A stretch of DNA of 64,000 bases from Roseateles puraquae (lineage in GTDB: Bacteria; Pseudomonadota; Gammaproteobacteria; Burkholderiales; Burkholderiaceae_C): the NCBI RefSeq assembly GCF_002205845.1, contig NZ_NISI01000002.1, positions 496,001 to 560,000 on the forward strand, read 5' to 3'. The translations under genes were made by a program, and so were the position numbers. Below, in pieces: positions 7,583 through 17,686 of the stretch; positions within the stretch are counted from its first letter, which is position 1, and the number at the start of each line of letters is the position of its first letter. Below the pieces are notes generated by a model. That model had not been told where the DNA came from and searched no databases. It worked only from the letters and a program-made list of their open reading frames with translations.

Positions 7583-8154
7583 GGCCGCCCTCCGTCCAGC
7601 GTGGCGTGGTGGGCGTTCAACAGCCGCTCGTAGTGCCCGCTGGCCATCAGCAGCAGGTCGCAGCATTCACGCGCGGCGCCATGGCCGCCGGCGGCACGCG
7701 TCACGTGATGGGCCACGGCCAGCACCTCCGGGTGGGCGCCCGGTGGCGCACAGGCGAAGGCGGCGCGGGTCATCAGGGGCAGGTCGGGCCAGTCATCGCC
7801 CATGGCGGCGACCTCGCCCCAGCTCACTCCCAGCGCGCTGAGCAGCGGCTCGGCAGCGGCGAGCTTGTCTCGGGCGCCATAGACGGCATGGGCCAGCCCG
7901 AGGTCGGCCACGCGGCGGCGCACGGCCGGGCTGTCGCGGCCGGTGATGATGACTGGCGTGATGCCCACCTGCTGCAGGGACTTGAGCCCGTGGCCGTCCA
8001 GCGTGCTGAAGGCCTTGAAGTCTTCGCCGGTTTCGCTGATGTAGATGCGGCCGTCGGTCAGCACGCCGTCGACGTCGAAGATGGCCAGCTTGATGCCCAG
8101 GCCCGTGCCCTGGGCCTTGACGAGGAGGTCGGTCGGAAAGCTCAGCGCGGCCAT
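7579..8154 (-). CDS. kdsC: 3-deoxy-D-manno-octulosonate 8-phosphate phosphatase KdsC
   Basis: 191 residues. HAD-superfamily phosphatase of the C0-cap type. Motif I is FDVDGVLTDG near residue 25 with the nucleophile and acid/base Asp; motif II is IITGRDS; motif IV is AAMGDDWPDLPLM. KdsC removes phosphate from Kdo-8-P to give Kdo for the LPS inner core, in the cytoplasm. The ATG (8152-8154) overlaps the TGA of kdsD by one base (TGATG pattern), and its stop overlaps the lptC TTG, so the three genes are tightly coupled. The length matches the family (about 180-190). The long open frame extending upstream to 10119 is a shadow of other genes. Confidence 0.95.
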   Translation of the reverse strand: MAALSFPTDLLVKAQGTGLGIKLAIFDVDGVLTDGRIYISETGEDFKAFSTLDGHGLKSLQQVGITPVIITGRDSPAVRRRVADLGLAHAVYGARDKLAAAEPLLSALGVSWGEVAAMGDDWPDLPLMTRAAFACAPPGAHPEVLAVAHHVTRAAGGHGAARECCDLLLMASGHYERLLNAHHATLDGGRP

Positions 8155-9140
8155 CAGATCACCTTGGCCCGCATCAGGTCGTTGATGCTCACCGCGCCCA
8201 GCAGCCGCTGCTCGGCGTCGACCACCAGCACCACGGTGATGCGGGCGGCTTCCATCAGGTCGGCGGCGTCCACGGCGAGGGCGTCGGCCGTGACGGTGCG
8301 CGGCTTGGGGTGGGCGACCTCGGCCGCGGTGAGGGCACGCAGGTCGCGGCCCTGCTCGACGAGGCGGCGCAGGTCGCCGTCGGTGAAGATGCCCTGCACC
8401 CGGTCGTCGGCGTCGACCACCACGGCCATGCCCAGGGCCTTGGCGCTCATCTCGCGCATCAGCTCGGTGAACGGCGTGCCCGGTGCCACGCGGGGCAAGG
8501 CCTCGCCGTGGCGCATCAGGTCGCGCACATGGGTCAGCAGCTTGCGGCCCAGCGCGCCGCCGGGGTGAGAGCGGGCGAAGTCCTCGGCCTTGAAGCCGCG
8601 CGCGTCCAGCAGCGCCACCGCCAGCGCGTCGCCCAGGGCCATCTGCGCGGTCGTGCTGGCGGTCGGCGCCAGTTGCAGCGGGCAGGCTTCCTCGGCCACG
8701 GCGCTGTCCAGCACCACGTCGGCATGCGAGGCCAGGCTGGACTCGGCGCGGCCGGTCATCGCGAGGATGGGCACGCCCAGCCGCTTGAGCACCGGCAGGA
8801 TGGCGTTGAGCTCGTCGCTCTCGCCGGAATTGGACAGGGCCAGCACGACGTCGCCAGCCGTCACCATGCCCAGGTCGCCGTGCGCGGCCTCGGCGGGATG
8901 CACGAACAAGGCGGGTGTGCCGGTCGAGGCCAGGGTGGCGGCGATCTTGCGGCCGACGTGGCCGCTCTTGCCCATGCCCATGACGGCCACGCGGCCGCTG
9001 CAGGCCAGCACGGCCTGCACCGCGCGTGCGAAGGCGTCGCCGAGGCGAGGGGCCAGGGCGGTCAAGGCGCGGGCCTCGACCTCCAGGGCCTGGCGGCCGA
9101 TGCGCACGGCGCGTTCGGCGGCAAAGACGGGAGAACTCAT
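8154..9140 (-). CDS. kdsD: Arabinose-5-phosphate isomerase KdsD/KpsF
   Basis: 328 residues, the standard family length. It has an N-terminal sugar isomerase (SIS) domain (about residues 45-180; VAVMGMGKSGHVGRKIAATL, HPAEAAHGDLGMV, LALSNSGESDE) and two C-terminal CBS motifs (about 210-328; LMREMSAKALGMAVVVD, VDAADLMEAARITVVLVVD). The enzyme interconverts ribulose-5-P and arabinose-5-P, the first committed step to Kdo. First gene of the kdsD-kdsC-lptC-SDR operon. It is divergent from the PAP2 gene, with 127 bases between. Confidence 0.95.
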   Translation of the reverse strand: MSSPVFAAERAVRIGRQALEVEARALTALAPRLGDAFARAVQAVLACSGRVAVMGMGKSGHVGRKIAATLASTGTPALFVHPAEAAHGDLGMVTAGDVVLALSNSGESDELNAILPVLKRLGVPILAMTGRAESSLASHADVVLDSAVAEEACPLQLAPTASTTAQMALGDALAVALLDARGFKAEDFARSHPGGALGRKLLTHVRDLMRHGEALPRVAPGTPFTELMREMSAKALGMAVVVDADDRVQGIFTDGDLRRLVEQGRDLRALTAAEVAHPKPRTVTADALAVDAADLMEAARITVVLVVDAEQRLLGAVSINDLMRAKVI

Positions 9141-9267
9141 GCGGCCAGTGTAGACAAGGCCCCGCGCCTGACCGGTGACGTGAACGATGCCGCATTGGGG
9201 TCAATCCTGAGGCCGGCGGCCAGCCGGGCGTCAGCCAAGCGGCCGGCGGCGTCTGACAATTCAACGC

Positions 9268-9975
9268 ATGGACACCCCCCTCGACGCCACCGGCGGCCGC
9301 CCGGCCCGTTTCTCCGCCGCGGCTCGGTCGCTGCTGGCCGTGGCCGCCGGGTTGGTGGTGTTGCTGGCCTGGGATGCCAGCGGCCTGGACCTGCGGGTCA
9401 TGCGCCTCGTGGGCGGGCCCGAGGGCTTCGCGCTGCGGGAACACTGGTTCACGACCCAGGTCATCCACCAGGGCGGGCGCGCGCTGTCGTGGGCGGTGGT
9501 GGGCTTCATCCTGCTGGCCAACCTCTGGCCGCGCGTGCTGCCGGCGCTGACCCGCCGTGAGCGCAGCGCCTGGCTGGGCATCACGCTGCTGTGCCTGGCG
9601 GTGGTGTCGGTGGTCAAGCGGGTCAGCCTGACGAGCTGCCCCTGGGACCTGAGCGAGTTCGGCGGCAGCGCGAGCTATGTGTCGCACTGGGCCTTCGGCC
9701 TGCAGGATGGTGGCGGCGGGCATTGCTTCCCGTCGGGCCATGCGAGCGCGGCCTTTGCCTTCCTGAGCGGCGGCTGGGTGCTGGCCCGGGCCTATCCGCG
9801 CCTGGCGCGCGTGTGGCTGTGCAGCGTCATCGGCCTGGGCGTGGTCTACGGCCTGGGGCAGATGCTGCGTGGGGCGCATTACCCCAGCCACACGATGTGG
9901 ACGGCCTGGATCTGCTGGGCCGTGACGGTCGGCGCCGTCCTGCTGTTGAAGGTCTCGCAAGCCCCGGGGAAGTGA
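9268..9975 (+). CDS. PAP2-family membrane phosphatase
   Basis: 235 residues with about five or six membrane helices. The three PAP2 signature blocks are present: K-x6-RP-like VKRVSLTSCPWD (the RP is replaced here by SC-P), PSGHAS with the general-acid His, and RGAHYPSHT with the nucleophilic His. Members dephosphorylate lipid phosphates such as undecaprenyl pyrophosphate or modify lipid A 1- or 4'-phosphates on the periplasmic face. Position next to LPS genes makes lipid A or a carrier lipid attractive substrates (inference). The long periplasmic stretch SCPWDLSEFGGSASYVSHW between helices resembles lipid A phosphatase-like relatives. Its stop lies within the ribosome site of the following lipoprotein gene. 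Confidence 0.88.
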   Translation: MDTPLDATGGRPARFSAAARSLLAVAAGLVVLLAWDASGLDLRVMRLVGGPEGFALREHWFTTQVIHQGGRALSWAVVGFILLANLWPRVLPALTRRERSAWLGITLLCLAVVSVVKRVSLTSCPWDLSEFGGSASYVSHWAFGLQDGGGGHCFPSGHASAAFAFLSGGWVLARAYPRLARVWLCSVIGLGVVYGLGQMLRGAHYPSHTMWTAWICWAVTVGAVLLLKVSQAPGK

Positions 9976-9988
9976 GAGGATGGCGGGC

Positions 9989-10498
9989 ATGCAAAGCCCC
10001 CATCTCGCTCTTCTTGCCGCCGCCGTGTTGTTGACGGCCTGCGCCAGTTCCAACCAGGACAAGGTCGCGACCGCGGCCACCACCCCGCTGTCCGACTTGA
10101 ACGTCGTGCGGGCCGACATCCCGGAGGTGCTGAGGAGCGCTGCTGCCGCGCCCTACGCCCTGCCGGCAGACGCCAGTTGCGCGGGGCTGGCCGCAGCCAT
10201 CAAGTCGCTGGACGAGGTGCTCGGCCCCGACCTCGATGCGCCGGCCACCGCCGGCAATCCCGGTCTGCTGGACCGCGGTGAAGACGCCGCCACCGGCGCC
10301 TTGCAACGCACCGCCGAAGGGGTCATCCCGTTTCGGGGCTGGGTGCGCAAGCTCAGCGGCGCCGAGCGCTATGCGCGTCATGTGAGTGCCGCCATCACGG
10401 CCGGTGGCGTGCGCCGGGGCTTCCTGCGCGGCATGGCCAGCGCCAAGGCCTGCCCGGCGGCACCGGCAGCCGCCGCCTCGACCGCCAAGGCGGGCTGA
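9989..10498 (+). CDS. Hypothetical lipoprotein
   Basis: 169 residues, not recognised. Signal peptide with lipobox LLTAC (MQSPHLALLAAAVLLTAC), so probably lipidated at Cys18. I prefer the ATG at 9989 because the ribosome site GAGAGGA is directly against the other ATG (9980) but 8 bases from this one. The mature part is a compact Ala-rich domain with a conserved-looking centre (YALPADASCAGLAAAIKSLDEVLGPDLD) and GWVRKLSGAERYARHV, then an Ala/Lys tail. Similar small lipoproteins are annotated as hypothetical in Burkholderiales. It is 13 bases after the PAP2 gene, probably co-transcribed with it, and convergent with the hemerythrin-like gene. Confidence 0.75.
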   Translation: MQSPHLALLAAAVLLTACASSNQDKVATAATTPLSDLNVVRADIPEVLRSAAAAPYALPADASCAGLAAAIKSLDEVLGPDLDAPATAGNPGLLDRGEDAATGALQRTAEGVIPFRGWVRKLSGAERYARHVSAAITAGGVRRGFLRGMASAKACPAAPAAAASTAKAG

Positions 10499-10516
10499 AA
10501 CCTACCGCGCGGCTGC

Positions 10517-11125
10517 TCAGGGCAGTGCTGGCCCCCAGCCGAAGGGCGCCGGCAATGCCGCGAGGATGCGCTGGCGCAGCGGCGCATAGGCCTCATCCAC
10601 CGGCTGGCCCGGGCGCGGGGCGAGCGGGTCCTGGTGGCTGCCGAAGGCTTCGTCCAGGTCAGCCCAGTCCTCCAGGCTGAACAGGGCCACGGCGCGCGGC
10701 AGGATCTCGGTTTCCTCGCGCTTCATGTGGCGCAGGTAGCGGCCGGTGTAGACCTTGAGCTGCTGCTCGAACTTCTCGCGCCGCGTCTCGCCCATCTGCT
10801 CCCAGGCCAGCAGGCTGTGCTGCAGCTCGCGGATGGCGCGCTCGCCCTGGGCGTGGTCGGCGTCCAGGTCGTCCAGCACGCCGCGCAGTTCGGGTGCCAG
10901 CGCCCGCAGCCGCGGAAAGAGCAGCTGGCTTTCCTTGGTGTGGTGCAGCCGCTCGGGGAATTCGTCCACGTAGAACAGCATCGCCCGCAGCGCGCCGAAA
11001 TCGATGGCCGTGCCGGCCTGCCGCTGCGCCTGCAGCAGCAGCGGCACGGTGCGCAGCATTGCGGCCAAGGCGTCGTGCTCGGCGCGGATCACGCGCACGG
11101 CCAGGGGCATGGTCAAGGAGGACAT
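10517..11125 (-). CDS. Hemerythrin-like (HHE) domain protein
   Basis: 202 residues from ATG 11123-11125 (MSSLTMPLAVRVIRAEHDAL). An upstream in-frame start at 11173 adds 16 poorly supported residues. The helical protein carries the spaced His/Glu set of the hemerythrin HHE fold: EHDALA, RLHHTKESQLLFPRL, DADHAQGE and LRHMKREETEILP. These residues can hold a di-iron centre that binds oxygen or NO. Some relatives (YtfE/DnrN) repair iron-sulfur clusters; this short form lacks the N-terminal Cys-containing ScdA domain, so I would not assign repair. The gene is divergent from tkt, with 113 bases between, and convergent with the lipoprotein gene. Confidence 0.88.
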   Translation of the reverse strand: MSSLTMPLAVRVIRAEHDALAAMLRTVPLLLQAQRQAGTAIDFGALRAMLFYVDEFPERLHHTKESQLLFPRLRALAPELRGVLDDLDADHAQGERAIRELQHSLLAWEQMGETRREKFEQQLKVYTGRYLRHMKREETEILPRAVALFSLEDWADLDEAFGSHQDPLAPRPGQPVDEAYAPLRQRILAALPAPFGWGPALP

Positions 11126-11238
11126 GGGCCAAGCGTCGCGCCGACGCCGCGCTGCCGTGTTGCGCTGGATCAAGCCTTGTCATGCCGCCCCCGTAAAATC
11201 CCGCGTTTTGCTCCACTGCCCCAAGGAAAGCCCTGGCC

Positions 11239-13254
11239 ATGACTGCAACGACCGCCTCCCCAACCCTCATGGCCAACGCGATCCGCGCCCTCGCGATGGA
11301 CGCGGTGCAGGCGGCCAACTCGGGCCACCCGGGCGCCCCCATGGGCATGGCCGACATCGGCGTGGCGCTGTGGGCGCGTCACCTCAAGCACAACCCGGCC
11401 AACCCGCACTGGGCTGACCGTGACCGCTTCGTGCTGAGCAATGGCCACGGCTCCATGCTCATCTATGCGCTGCTGCACCTCACGGGCTACGACCTGCCCA
11501 TGAGCGAGCTGCGCAACTTCCGCCAGCTGCACAGCAAGACGCCGGGCCACCCCGAGGTGGGCATCACCGCGGGCGTCGAGACCACCACCGGCCCGCTGGG
11601 CCAGGGCATCACCAACGCCGTGGGCCTGGCCCTGGCCGAGAAGCTGCTGGCGCGCGACTTCAACCGCGACGGCCACGCCATCGTGGACCACCACACCTAT
11701 GTCTTCCTGGGCGACGGCTGCCTGATGGAAGGCATCAGCCACGAGGCCGCCGCGCTGGCCGCTTCGTGGAAGCTGAACAAGCTGATCGCCATCTACGACG
11801 ACAACGGCATCTCCATCGACGGCCAGGTCGGCCCCTGGTTCGGGGACGACACCGCCAAGCGCTTCCAGGCCTATGGCTGGAACGTCGTCGGCCCGGTGGA
11901 CGGCCATGACGTCGACGCGGTCGACAAGGCCATCGCCCAGGCCCGCAAGAGCACCGACAAGCCCACCCTCGTCATCGCCAAGACCCATATCGGCCAGGGC
12001 TCGCCCAACCGCGCCAACACCAGCAAGGCCCACGGCGAGCCGCTGGGCGCCGAAGAGATCAAGCTGACCCGCGAAGCGCTCGGCTGGACGCACGAGCCCT
12101 TCGTCATCCCCGAGGAGGTCTACACCGCCTGGGACGCCAAGGCCGCCGGTGCCAAGGCCGAGAGCGACTGGGACGCCCGCTTCGACGCCTATGCCGAAGC
12201 CTTCCCCGAGCTGGCCGCCGAGTTCCAGCGCCGCATGGCCGGCGTGCTGCCCGCCGACTTCGCGCAGATCGCGGTCGACGCCGTCGTCAAGGCACACGCT
12301 GACGCACAGACCGTGGCCAGCCGCAAGGCCAGCCAGATCGCGCTGGAAGCCTTCACGGCCAAGCTGCCTGAGATGCTCGGCGGTAGCGCCGACCTGACCG
12401 GCTCCAACCTGACCAACACCAGCTCCACGCCCAACCTGCGCATCGAGGCCGATGGCAAGCCGAACAACGGCCGCCACATCAACTACGGCGTTCGCGAGTT
12501 CGGCATGGCGGCCGTCATGAACGGCATCGCGCTGCACGGTGGCTTCATTCCCTACGGCGGCACCTTCCTGACCTTCAGCGACTACAGCCGCAACGCCATT
12601 CGCATGGCCGCGCTGATGAAGACCCGCGTCATCCACGTGATGACGCACGACTCCATCGGCCTGGGTGAAGACGGCCCGACGCACCAGTCCATCGAGCATG
12701 TCGCCAGCCTGCGCCTGATCCCGGGCCTGGACGTCTGGCGTCCGGCCGACACGACCGAGACCGTGGTCGCCTGGACGATGGCCCTGGGCAATGCGCAGCG
12801 CCCGAGCCTGCTGGCGCTCTCCCGCCAGAACCTGGCCTACTCGCCCAAGACCAATGTGGACGAGATCGCCAAGGGCGCCTACGTGCTGGCCGAGCCTCCG
12901 AAGGGCAAGGCCAAGGCCGTCATCATCGCCACCGGCTCGGAAGTGCAACTGGCCATGGCCGCGCAGAAGCTGCTGGCTGACGAAGGCATCAAGGTGCGCG
13001 TCGTGTCCATGCCGTCGACCAACGTGTTCGACCGCCAGGACAAGGACTACAAGAAGAGCGTGCTGCCCAAGGGCCTGCCGCGCGTGGCCGTCGAGATGGG
13101 CGTGAGCGACTTCTGGTGGAAGTACGGCGTGGACGCCGTCGTCGGCATCGACACTTTCGGCGAATCCGCCCCGGCACCGGTGCTGTTCAAGCACTTCGGC
13201 TTCACGCCTGAGAACGTGGCGGCGACCGTGAAGGCCGTGCTCAAGAAGAAGTGA
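11239..13254 (+). CDS. tkt: Transketolase
   Basis: 671 residues, full family length. Thiamine-diphosphate enzyme moving two-carbon ketol units between sugar phosphates in the pentose phosphate (and, where present, Calvin) pathway. The N-terminal domain has [16 protein letters not shown], the active-site His in [11 protein letters not shown] and the ThDP/metal motif [23 protein letters not shown]. The middle Pyr domain has [21 protein letters not shown] (with the catalytic Glu) and [14 protein letters not shown]; the C-terminal domain starts near residue 545. The -10-like TAAAAT at 11195-11200 could drive it. A strong terminator follows, so tkt is a single-gene transcript even though gap lies 1.2 kb downstream on the same strand. 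Confidence 0.97.
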   Translation: MTATTASPTLMANAIRALAMDAVQAANSGHPGAPMGMADIGVALWARHLKHNPANPHWADRDRFVLSNGHGSMLIYALLHLTGYDLPMSELRNFRQLHSKTPGHPEVGITAGVETTTGPLGQGITNAVGLALAEKLLARDFNRDGHAIVDHHTYVFLGDGCLMEGISHEAAALAASWKLNKLIAIYDDNGISIDGQVGPWFGDDTAKRFQAYGWNVVGPVDGHDVDAVDKAIAQARKSTDKPTLVIAKTHIGQGSPNRANTSKAHGEPLGAEEIKLTREALGWTHEPFVIPEEVYTAWDAKAAGAKAESDWDARFDAYAEAFPELAAEFQRRMAGVLPADFAQIAVDAVVKAHADAQTVASRKASQIALEAFTAKLPEMLGGSADLTGSNLTNTSSTPNLRIEADGKPNNGRHINYGVREFGMAAVMNGIALHGGFIPYGGTFLTFSDYSRNAIRMAALMKTRVIHVMTHDSIGLGEDGPTHQSIEHVASLRLIPGLDVWRPADTTETVVAWTMALGNAQRPSLLALSRQNLAYSPKTNVDEIAKGAYVLAEPPKGKAKAVIIATGSEVQLAMAAQKLLADEGIKVRVVSMPSTNVFDRQDKDYKKSVLPKGLPRVAVEMGVSDFWWKYGVDAVVGIDTFGESAPAPVLFKHFGFTPENVAATVKAVLKKK

Positions 13255-13288
13255 TGCACCGGCGCATGCCGCGCCGCGCAGAACACGG

Positions 13289-13317
13289 GGGCCGCAATCG
13301 CGGCCCTTTGTTTTTTT
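13289..13317 (+). terminator. Rho-independent terminator of tkt
   Basis: Stem GGGCCGC / GCGGCCC (13289-13295 with 13300-13306), loop AATC, followed by TTTGTTTTTTT. It starts 34 bases after the tkt stop. Strong, canonical form on the plus strand. Confidence 0.9.
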
Positions 13318-13413
13318 GGGACGGGTCGTGCGCGACCGCACGGCGGGTTGATCCGCATGGGCTAACGCGACAGTTGCGCTACAAATCACGCCTCACCAGG
13401 GAATGGTCTCGGC

Positions 13414-14421
13414 ATGAAGACGTGGCGTTGGATATGGGGGTGCGTGGGGCTCGCGATGGCGGCGGGCGCCACAGCGCAGACGGAGAAGGTGGTGCTCAGC
13501 AAGGCGCAGCGGCTGGAGTGCCTGTCTCGACCCGCGGCATCGCCGCGCTTTCCGCCGAGCGATGAGGCCGATGACCGGGGCGGGTCGATGCGCGTGTTGA
13601 TGAAGTTCGACCGCCCCGACGCACCACCGCAGGTGCAGGTCCTCTTCAATGTGGCCAGCGAAGGCATGCAGGACAAGGTGCTCGACCATGTCGCCCGCTA
13701 CCGCCTGCCTTGCCTGCAGGCAGACGACGGCACGGTGACCGCGGTGCAGGACTTCGTCTTCGACGGCTCCGACAAAGACCCCTTGGCCGTGCCTGACGCC
13801 GAGCGATCGGTCAGCACCCTGCGCTGCCTGGTGATGCCGAGGTACGACTTCCAGTATTCCGGCGACAGCGGCCGGTTTCGCTCGGAGAAGGTGCGTGCCG
13901 AGATGACGTTCTCCGGGGCGGGCGATCAGCCGCCGGAGGTGCAGCTGAGCTTCAGCCGGGCGTCCCGGCGCTTCGAGCAGGCGGTGAAGGATCGCGTGGC
14001 GGCGTATCGCATGCCCTGCCGCACCGCGCAGGACAAGCCAGTGACGATCCAGCAGCAGTTCGCCTTCTTCCCGGCCGGCAAGGAGTTCAAGCTGAGCCGC
14101 ACGCGGTTCGGGCTGATGGAGTTTCTCGGTCAGACCGAGGAGCCGGGCAAGCTCACGGCGCGTTTCGACCTGCGCAGCATGGGTTGCCCTTTCAGCGTGC
14201 AGTATGTTTTTGGAGGCGGCGCCGTGCCAAATGAAGCCAGCGTGTTGCCGATCGGCGAGCGGTTGGACCCGAACAAGCTGGCCTTCCTGAAATGGCTGGA
14301 AGGCTTGAAGTTCAACTTTGGTTCCAGAGAGGTGGCCGATGACCTCTTCGGCAGCTCGCTGCAGATCGATGTGCCCTGCGGGCTGCTGCACCTCGGCGAG
14401 GCGCCCCCCGCGCCGCGCTGA
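13414..14421 (+). CDS. Secreted hypothetical protein with three internal repeats
   Basis: 335 residues, not recognised. Signal peptide MKTWRWIWGCVGLAMAAGATAQ. The mature protein is made of three related blocks. Repeat 1 (about 59-115) has VLMKFDRPDAPPQVQVLFN and YRLPC; repeat 2 (about 159-215) has AEMTFSGAGDQPPEVQLSF and YRMPC; repeat 3 (about 247-322) has ARFDLRSMGCPFSVQYVF and ends IDVPC. Each has an amphipathic helix with a basic middle (MQDKVLDHVARYR, FEQAVKDRVAAYR, PNKLAFLKWLEG) and a closing Pro-Cys. The layout resembles TonB C-terminal-type alpha/beta units, but there is no TonB membrane anchor. It sits between tkt and gap; its own function is unknown. Confidence 0.75.
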   Translation: MKTWRWIWGCVGLAMAAGATAQTEKVVLSKAQRLECLSRPAASPRFPPSDEADDRGGSMRVLMKFDRPDAPPQVQVLFNVASEGMQDKVLDHVARYRLPCLQADDGTVTAVQDFVFDGSDKDPLAVPDAERSVSTLRCLVMPRYDFQYSGDSGRFRSEKVRAEMTFSGAGDQPPEVQLSFSRASRRFEQAVKDRVAAYRMPCRTAQDKPVTIQQQFAFFPAGKEFKLSRTRFGLMEFLGQTEEPGKLTARFDLRSMGCPFSVQYVFGGGAVPNEASVLPIGERLDPNKLAFLKWLEGLKFNFGSREVADDLFGSSLQIDVPCGLLHLGEAPPAPR

Positions 14422-15501
<1,080 letters not shown>

Positions 15502-15524
15502 CCGGAAACCTTCCGAAACGCAAA

Positions 15525-15549
15525 AGCCCCGCTCTGCGGGGCTTTTTTT
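15525..15549 (+). terminator. Rho-independent terminator of gap
   Basis: Stem AGCCCCGC / GCGGGGCT (15525-15532 with 15536-15543), loop TCT, followed by seven T residues. It lies 24 bases after the gap stop. Because of the A-run on its 5' side (AAAAGCCCC) it could also act weakly on the opposite strand. Confidence 0.93.
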
Positions 15550-15631
15550 CATGCTGGCCGTCGTTGTCGATGGGAACATCCGAACGTGGTGTCCCTTGAC
15601 ACGCCCGAAGCAGACCACTGACGTGACCGAC

Positions 15632-17686
15632 ATGAAGCTGATCCGCCCCTTCCTGCTGAGCGCCGCCCTGGTGTCGGCCATCCTCGCCCCGCTGGCCGCA
15701 CCGGCCCAGACGACGGCCACTGGCGAGGCCCGCGTCATCGTGCGCTTCAAGCCCCAGGCCGACAGCGTGCGGGCCAAGGCGCTGAGCGCCCGGGCCACCC
15801 GGGGCGAAGCCCGCGAGGTGGCCCAGACCCGCGCCACCGCGCTGGGCCTGCGCACGGGCCGCGCGCTGGCGGCCGGCATCAGCCTGGACGAGCGCACCCA
15901 CGTGGTCACGGCCAAGGGCGTGACGTCCGAGCAGCTGGTTCGCCAGCTCGCCGCCGACAGCGAGGTGGAACTGGCGGTGGTGGACGGTCGCCGCCGCCAC
16001 ACCAAGATTCCCAACGACCCGCTCTTCGGTGGCGCGGACATCAACCCCGAGTCGACCGTGGGCGGTGCCCAGGCCCGCACCATCGACCAGTGGTACCTCA
16101 AGAAGCCCAACAGCACGGTGGTCTCCAGCATCAACGCGCCGGCCGCCTGGGACATCTCCACCGGCACGGCCAGCACCATCGTGGCGGTGCTGGACACCGG
16201 CGTGCGGCTCGACCACCCGGACCTTGCGGGTCAATTCGTGAGCGGCTACGACATGATCGGCTACGGCAGCAGCTCCAGCGCCACGTCCGTCGCGATCGCC
16301 AACGACGGCAACGGCCCCGATGCCGACCCCTCCGACCCGGGCGACTGGGTCAGCCAGGCCGACATCAACGCCGGCACCATCAGCGGCTGCACCAGCAGCG
16401 ACATCGGCAACAGCTCCTGGCACGGCACGCGCGTCTCGGGCCTGATCGCCGCGGCCAGCAACAACGGCACCTCGATGGCCGGCGTGGGCTGGGGCCTGAA
16501 GATCATGCCCATCCGCGTGCTGGGCAAGTGCGGTGGCTATGACAGCGACATCATCGCCGGCATGAAGTGGGCCGCCGGCATCTCGGTGCCCGGCCTGCCA
16601 ACGAACGCCAACAAGGCCAAGGTGCTGAACCTCAGCCTGGGTGGCGACGGCAGCTGCGGCACCACCGGCACCGGGGCGCTCTACCGCGATGCGATCACCC
16701 AGGTGAACGCGGCGGGTTCGACCATCGTCGTCGCCGCCGGCAACTCCGAGGGCCTGGCCGTCGGGCTGCCGGGCAACTGCCCGGGCGTCGTGACCGTGGC
16801 TGCGCTGCGCCACGTGGGCACCAAGGTCGGCTTCTCCAGCCTCGGCCCGGAGGTGACCATCGCTGCGCCGGGCGGCAACTGCATCAACACCGGCAGCGGC
16901 CAGCCCTGCCTGTACCCGATGATCAGCACAACCAACGCCGGCACCACCACCCCGGTGGCCAACGACGGGTCCACCACCGGCAGCAATGCCTCGGTGGGCA
17001 CGAGCTTCTCGGCACCCATCGTCAGCGGCATCGTTGGCCTGATGACGTCGGTGCGGCCCAGCCTCACGTCGACCGAGGTCATCCAGATCCTGAAGAGCAC
17101 CGCGCGCGCCTTCCCGACCACCGGCGGCGGCAGCGCGGCCGATGGCAACCCGCCGCAATGCAAGGCACCCAGCTCGACCGTGCAGGACGAGTGCTACTGC
17201 ACCACCAGCACCTGCGGCGCCGGCATGGTCGATGCGGCGGCGGCCGTCGCCGCCGCGGCGGCGCTGAATGGCGTCACGGTGTCCATCGCGCAAAGCCCGA
17301 CCAGCGGCCTGACCGCGGGCCAGACGCTCACGCTCACCGCCTCGGCCACCGGCCTGCCCAGCGGACGCACGGTGGCCTCCACGGCCTGGGTGGTGGTGGA
17401 CGGCGGCGGCATCGTCACCGGCTTCGCCTCGGGCGCCAGCACCGCGACGGCGACCGTCACGCCCTCGGGCGCCGGCACGTTCACGGTGCGGGCCGACGTG
17501 ACCGACAGCGGCGGCGTGACCTACAGCCAGAACGTCACGGTGACGGTGGCGGCGGCCGCAAGCACGGGCGGCTCGTCGGGAAGTTCGTCCAGCGGTGGCG
17601 GCGGTGGCGGCTCGGTGAGCGCCATGTGGCTGGCCGGCCTGCTGCTGGCTGCCTTGGCGCTGCGGCGCTCAGCGGCTCGCGGCTGA
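15632..17686 (+). CDS. Secreted S8 subtilisin-like protease with GlyGly-CTERM-like tail
   Basis: 684 residues from the ATG at 15632, which opens a signal peptide (MKLIRPFLLSAALVSAILAP..AQT); an upstream start at 15551 would sit inside the gap terminator. A propeptide-like domain (about 28-135) with RVIVRFKPQADSVRAKAL comes first. The catalytic triad is visible: Asp188 (VAVLDTGVRLDHPDL), His264 (SSWHGTRVSGLIAA), Ser458 (GTSFSAPIVSGIVGLM). A PKD/Ig-like domain (about 548-640) is followed by a Ser/Gly run, a hydrophobic helix (SAMWLAGLLLAALAL) and a basic end RRSAARG. That tail fits the GlyGly-CTERM type sorted by rhombosortase to the surface. Its last 18 bases overlap, tail to tail, with the SPOR gene. 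Confidence 0.92.
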   Translation: MKLIRPFLLSAALVSAILAPLAAPAQTTATGEARVIVRFKPQADSVRAKALSARATRGEAREVAQTRATALGLRTGRALAAGISLDERTHVVTAKGVTSEQLVRQLAADSEVELAVVDGRRRHTKIPNDPLFGGADINPESTVGGAQARTIDQWYLKKPNSTVVSSINAPAAWDISTGTASTIVAVLDTGVRLDHPDLAGQFVSGYDMIGYGSSSSATSVAIANDGNGPDADPSDPGDWVSQADINAGTISGCTSSDIGNSSWHGTRVSGLIAAASNNGTSMAGVGWGLKIMPIRVLGKCGGYDSDIIAGMKWAAGISVPGLPTNANKAKVLNLSLGGDGSCGTTGTGALYRDAITQVNAAGSTIVVAAGNSEGLAVGLPGNCPGVVTVAALRHVGTKVGFSSLGPEVTIAAPGGNCINTGSGQPCLYPMISTTNAGTTTPVANDGSTTGSNASVGTSFSAPIVSGIVGLMTSVRPSLTSTEVIQILKSTARAFPTTGGGSAADGNPPQCKAPSSTVQDECYCTTSTCGAGMVDAAAAVAAAAALNGVTVSIAQSPTSGLTAGQTLTLTASATGLPSGRTVASTAWVVVDGGGIVTGFASGASTATATVTPSGAGTFTVRADVTDSGGVTYSQNVTVTVAAAASTGGSSGSSSSGGGGGGSVSAMWLAGLLLAALALRRSAARG

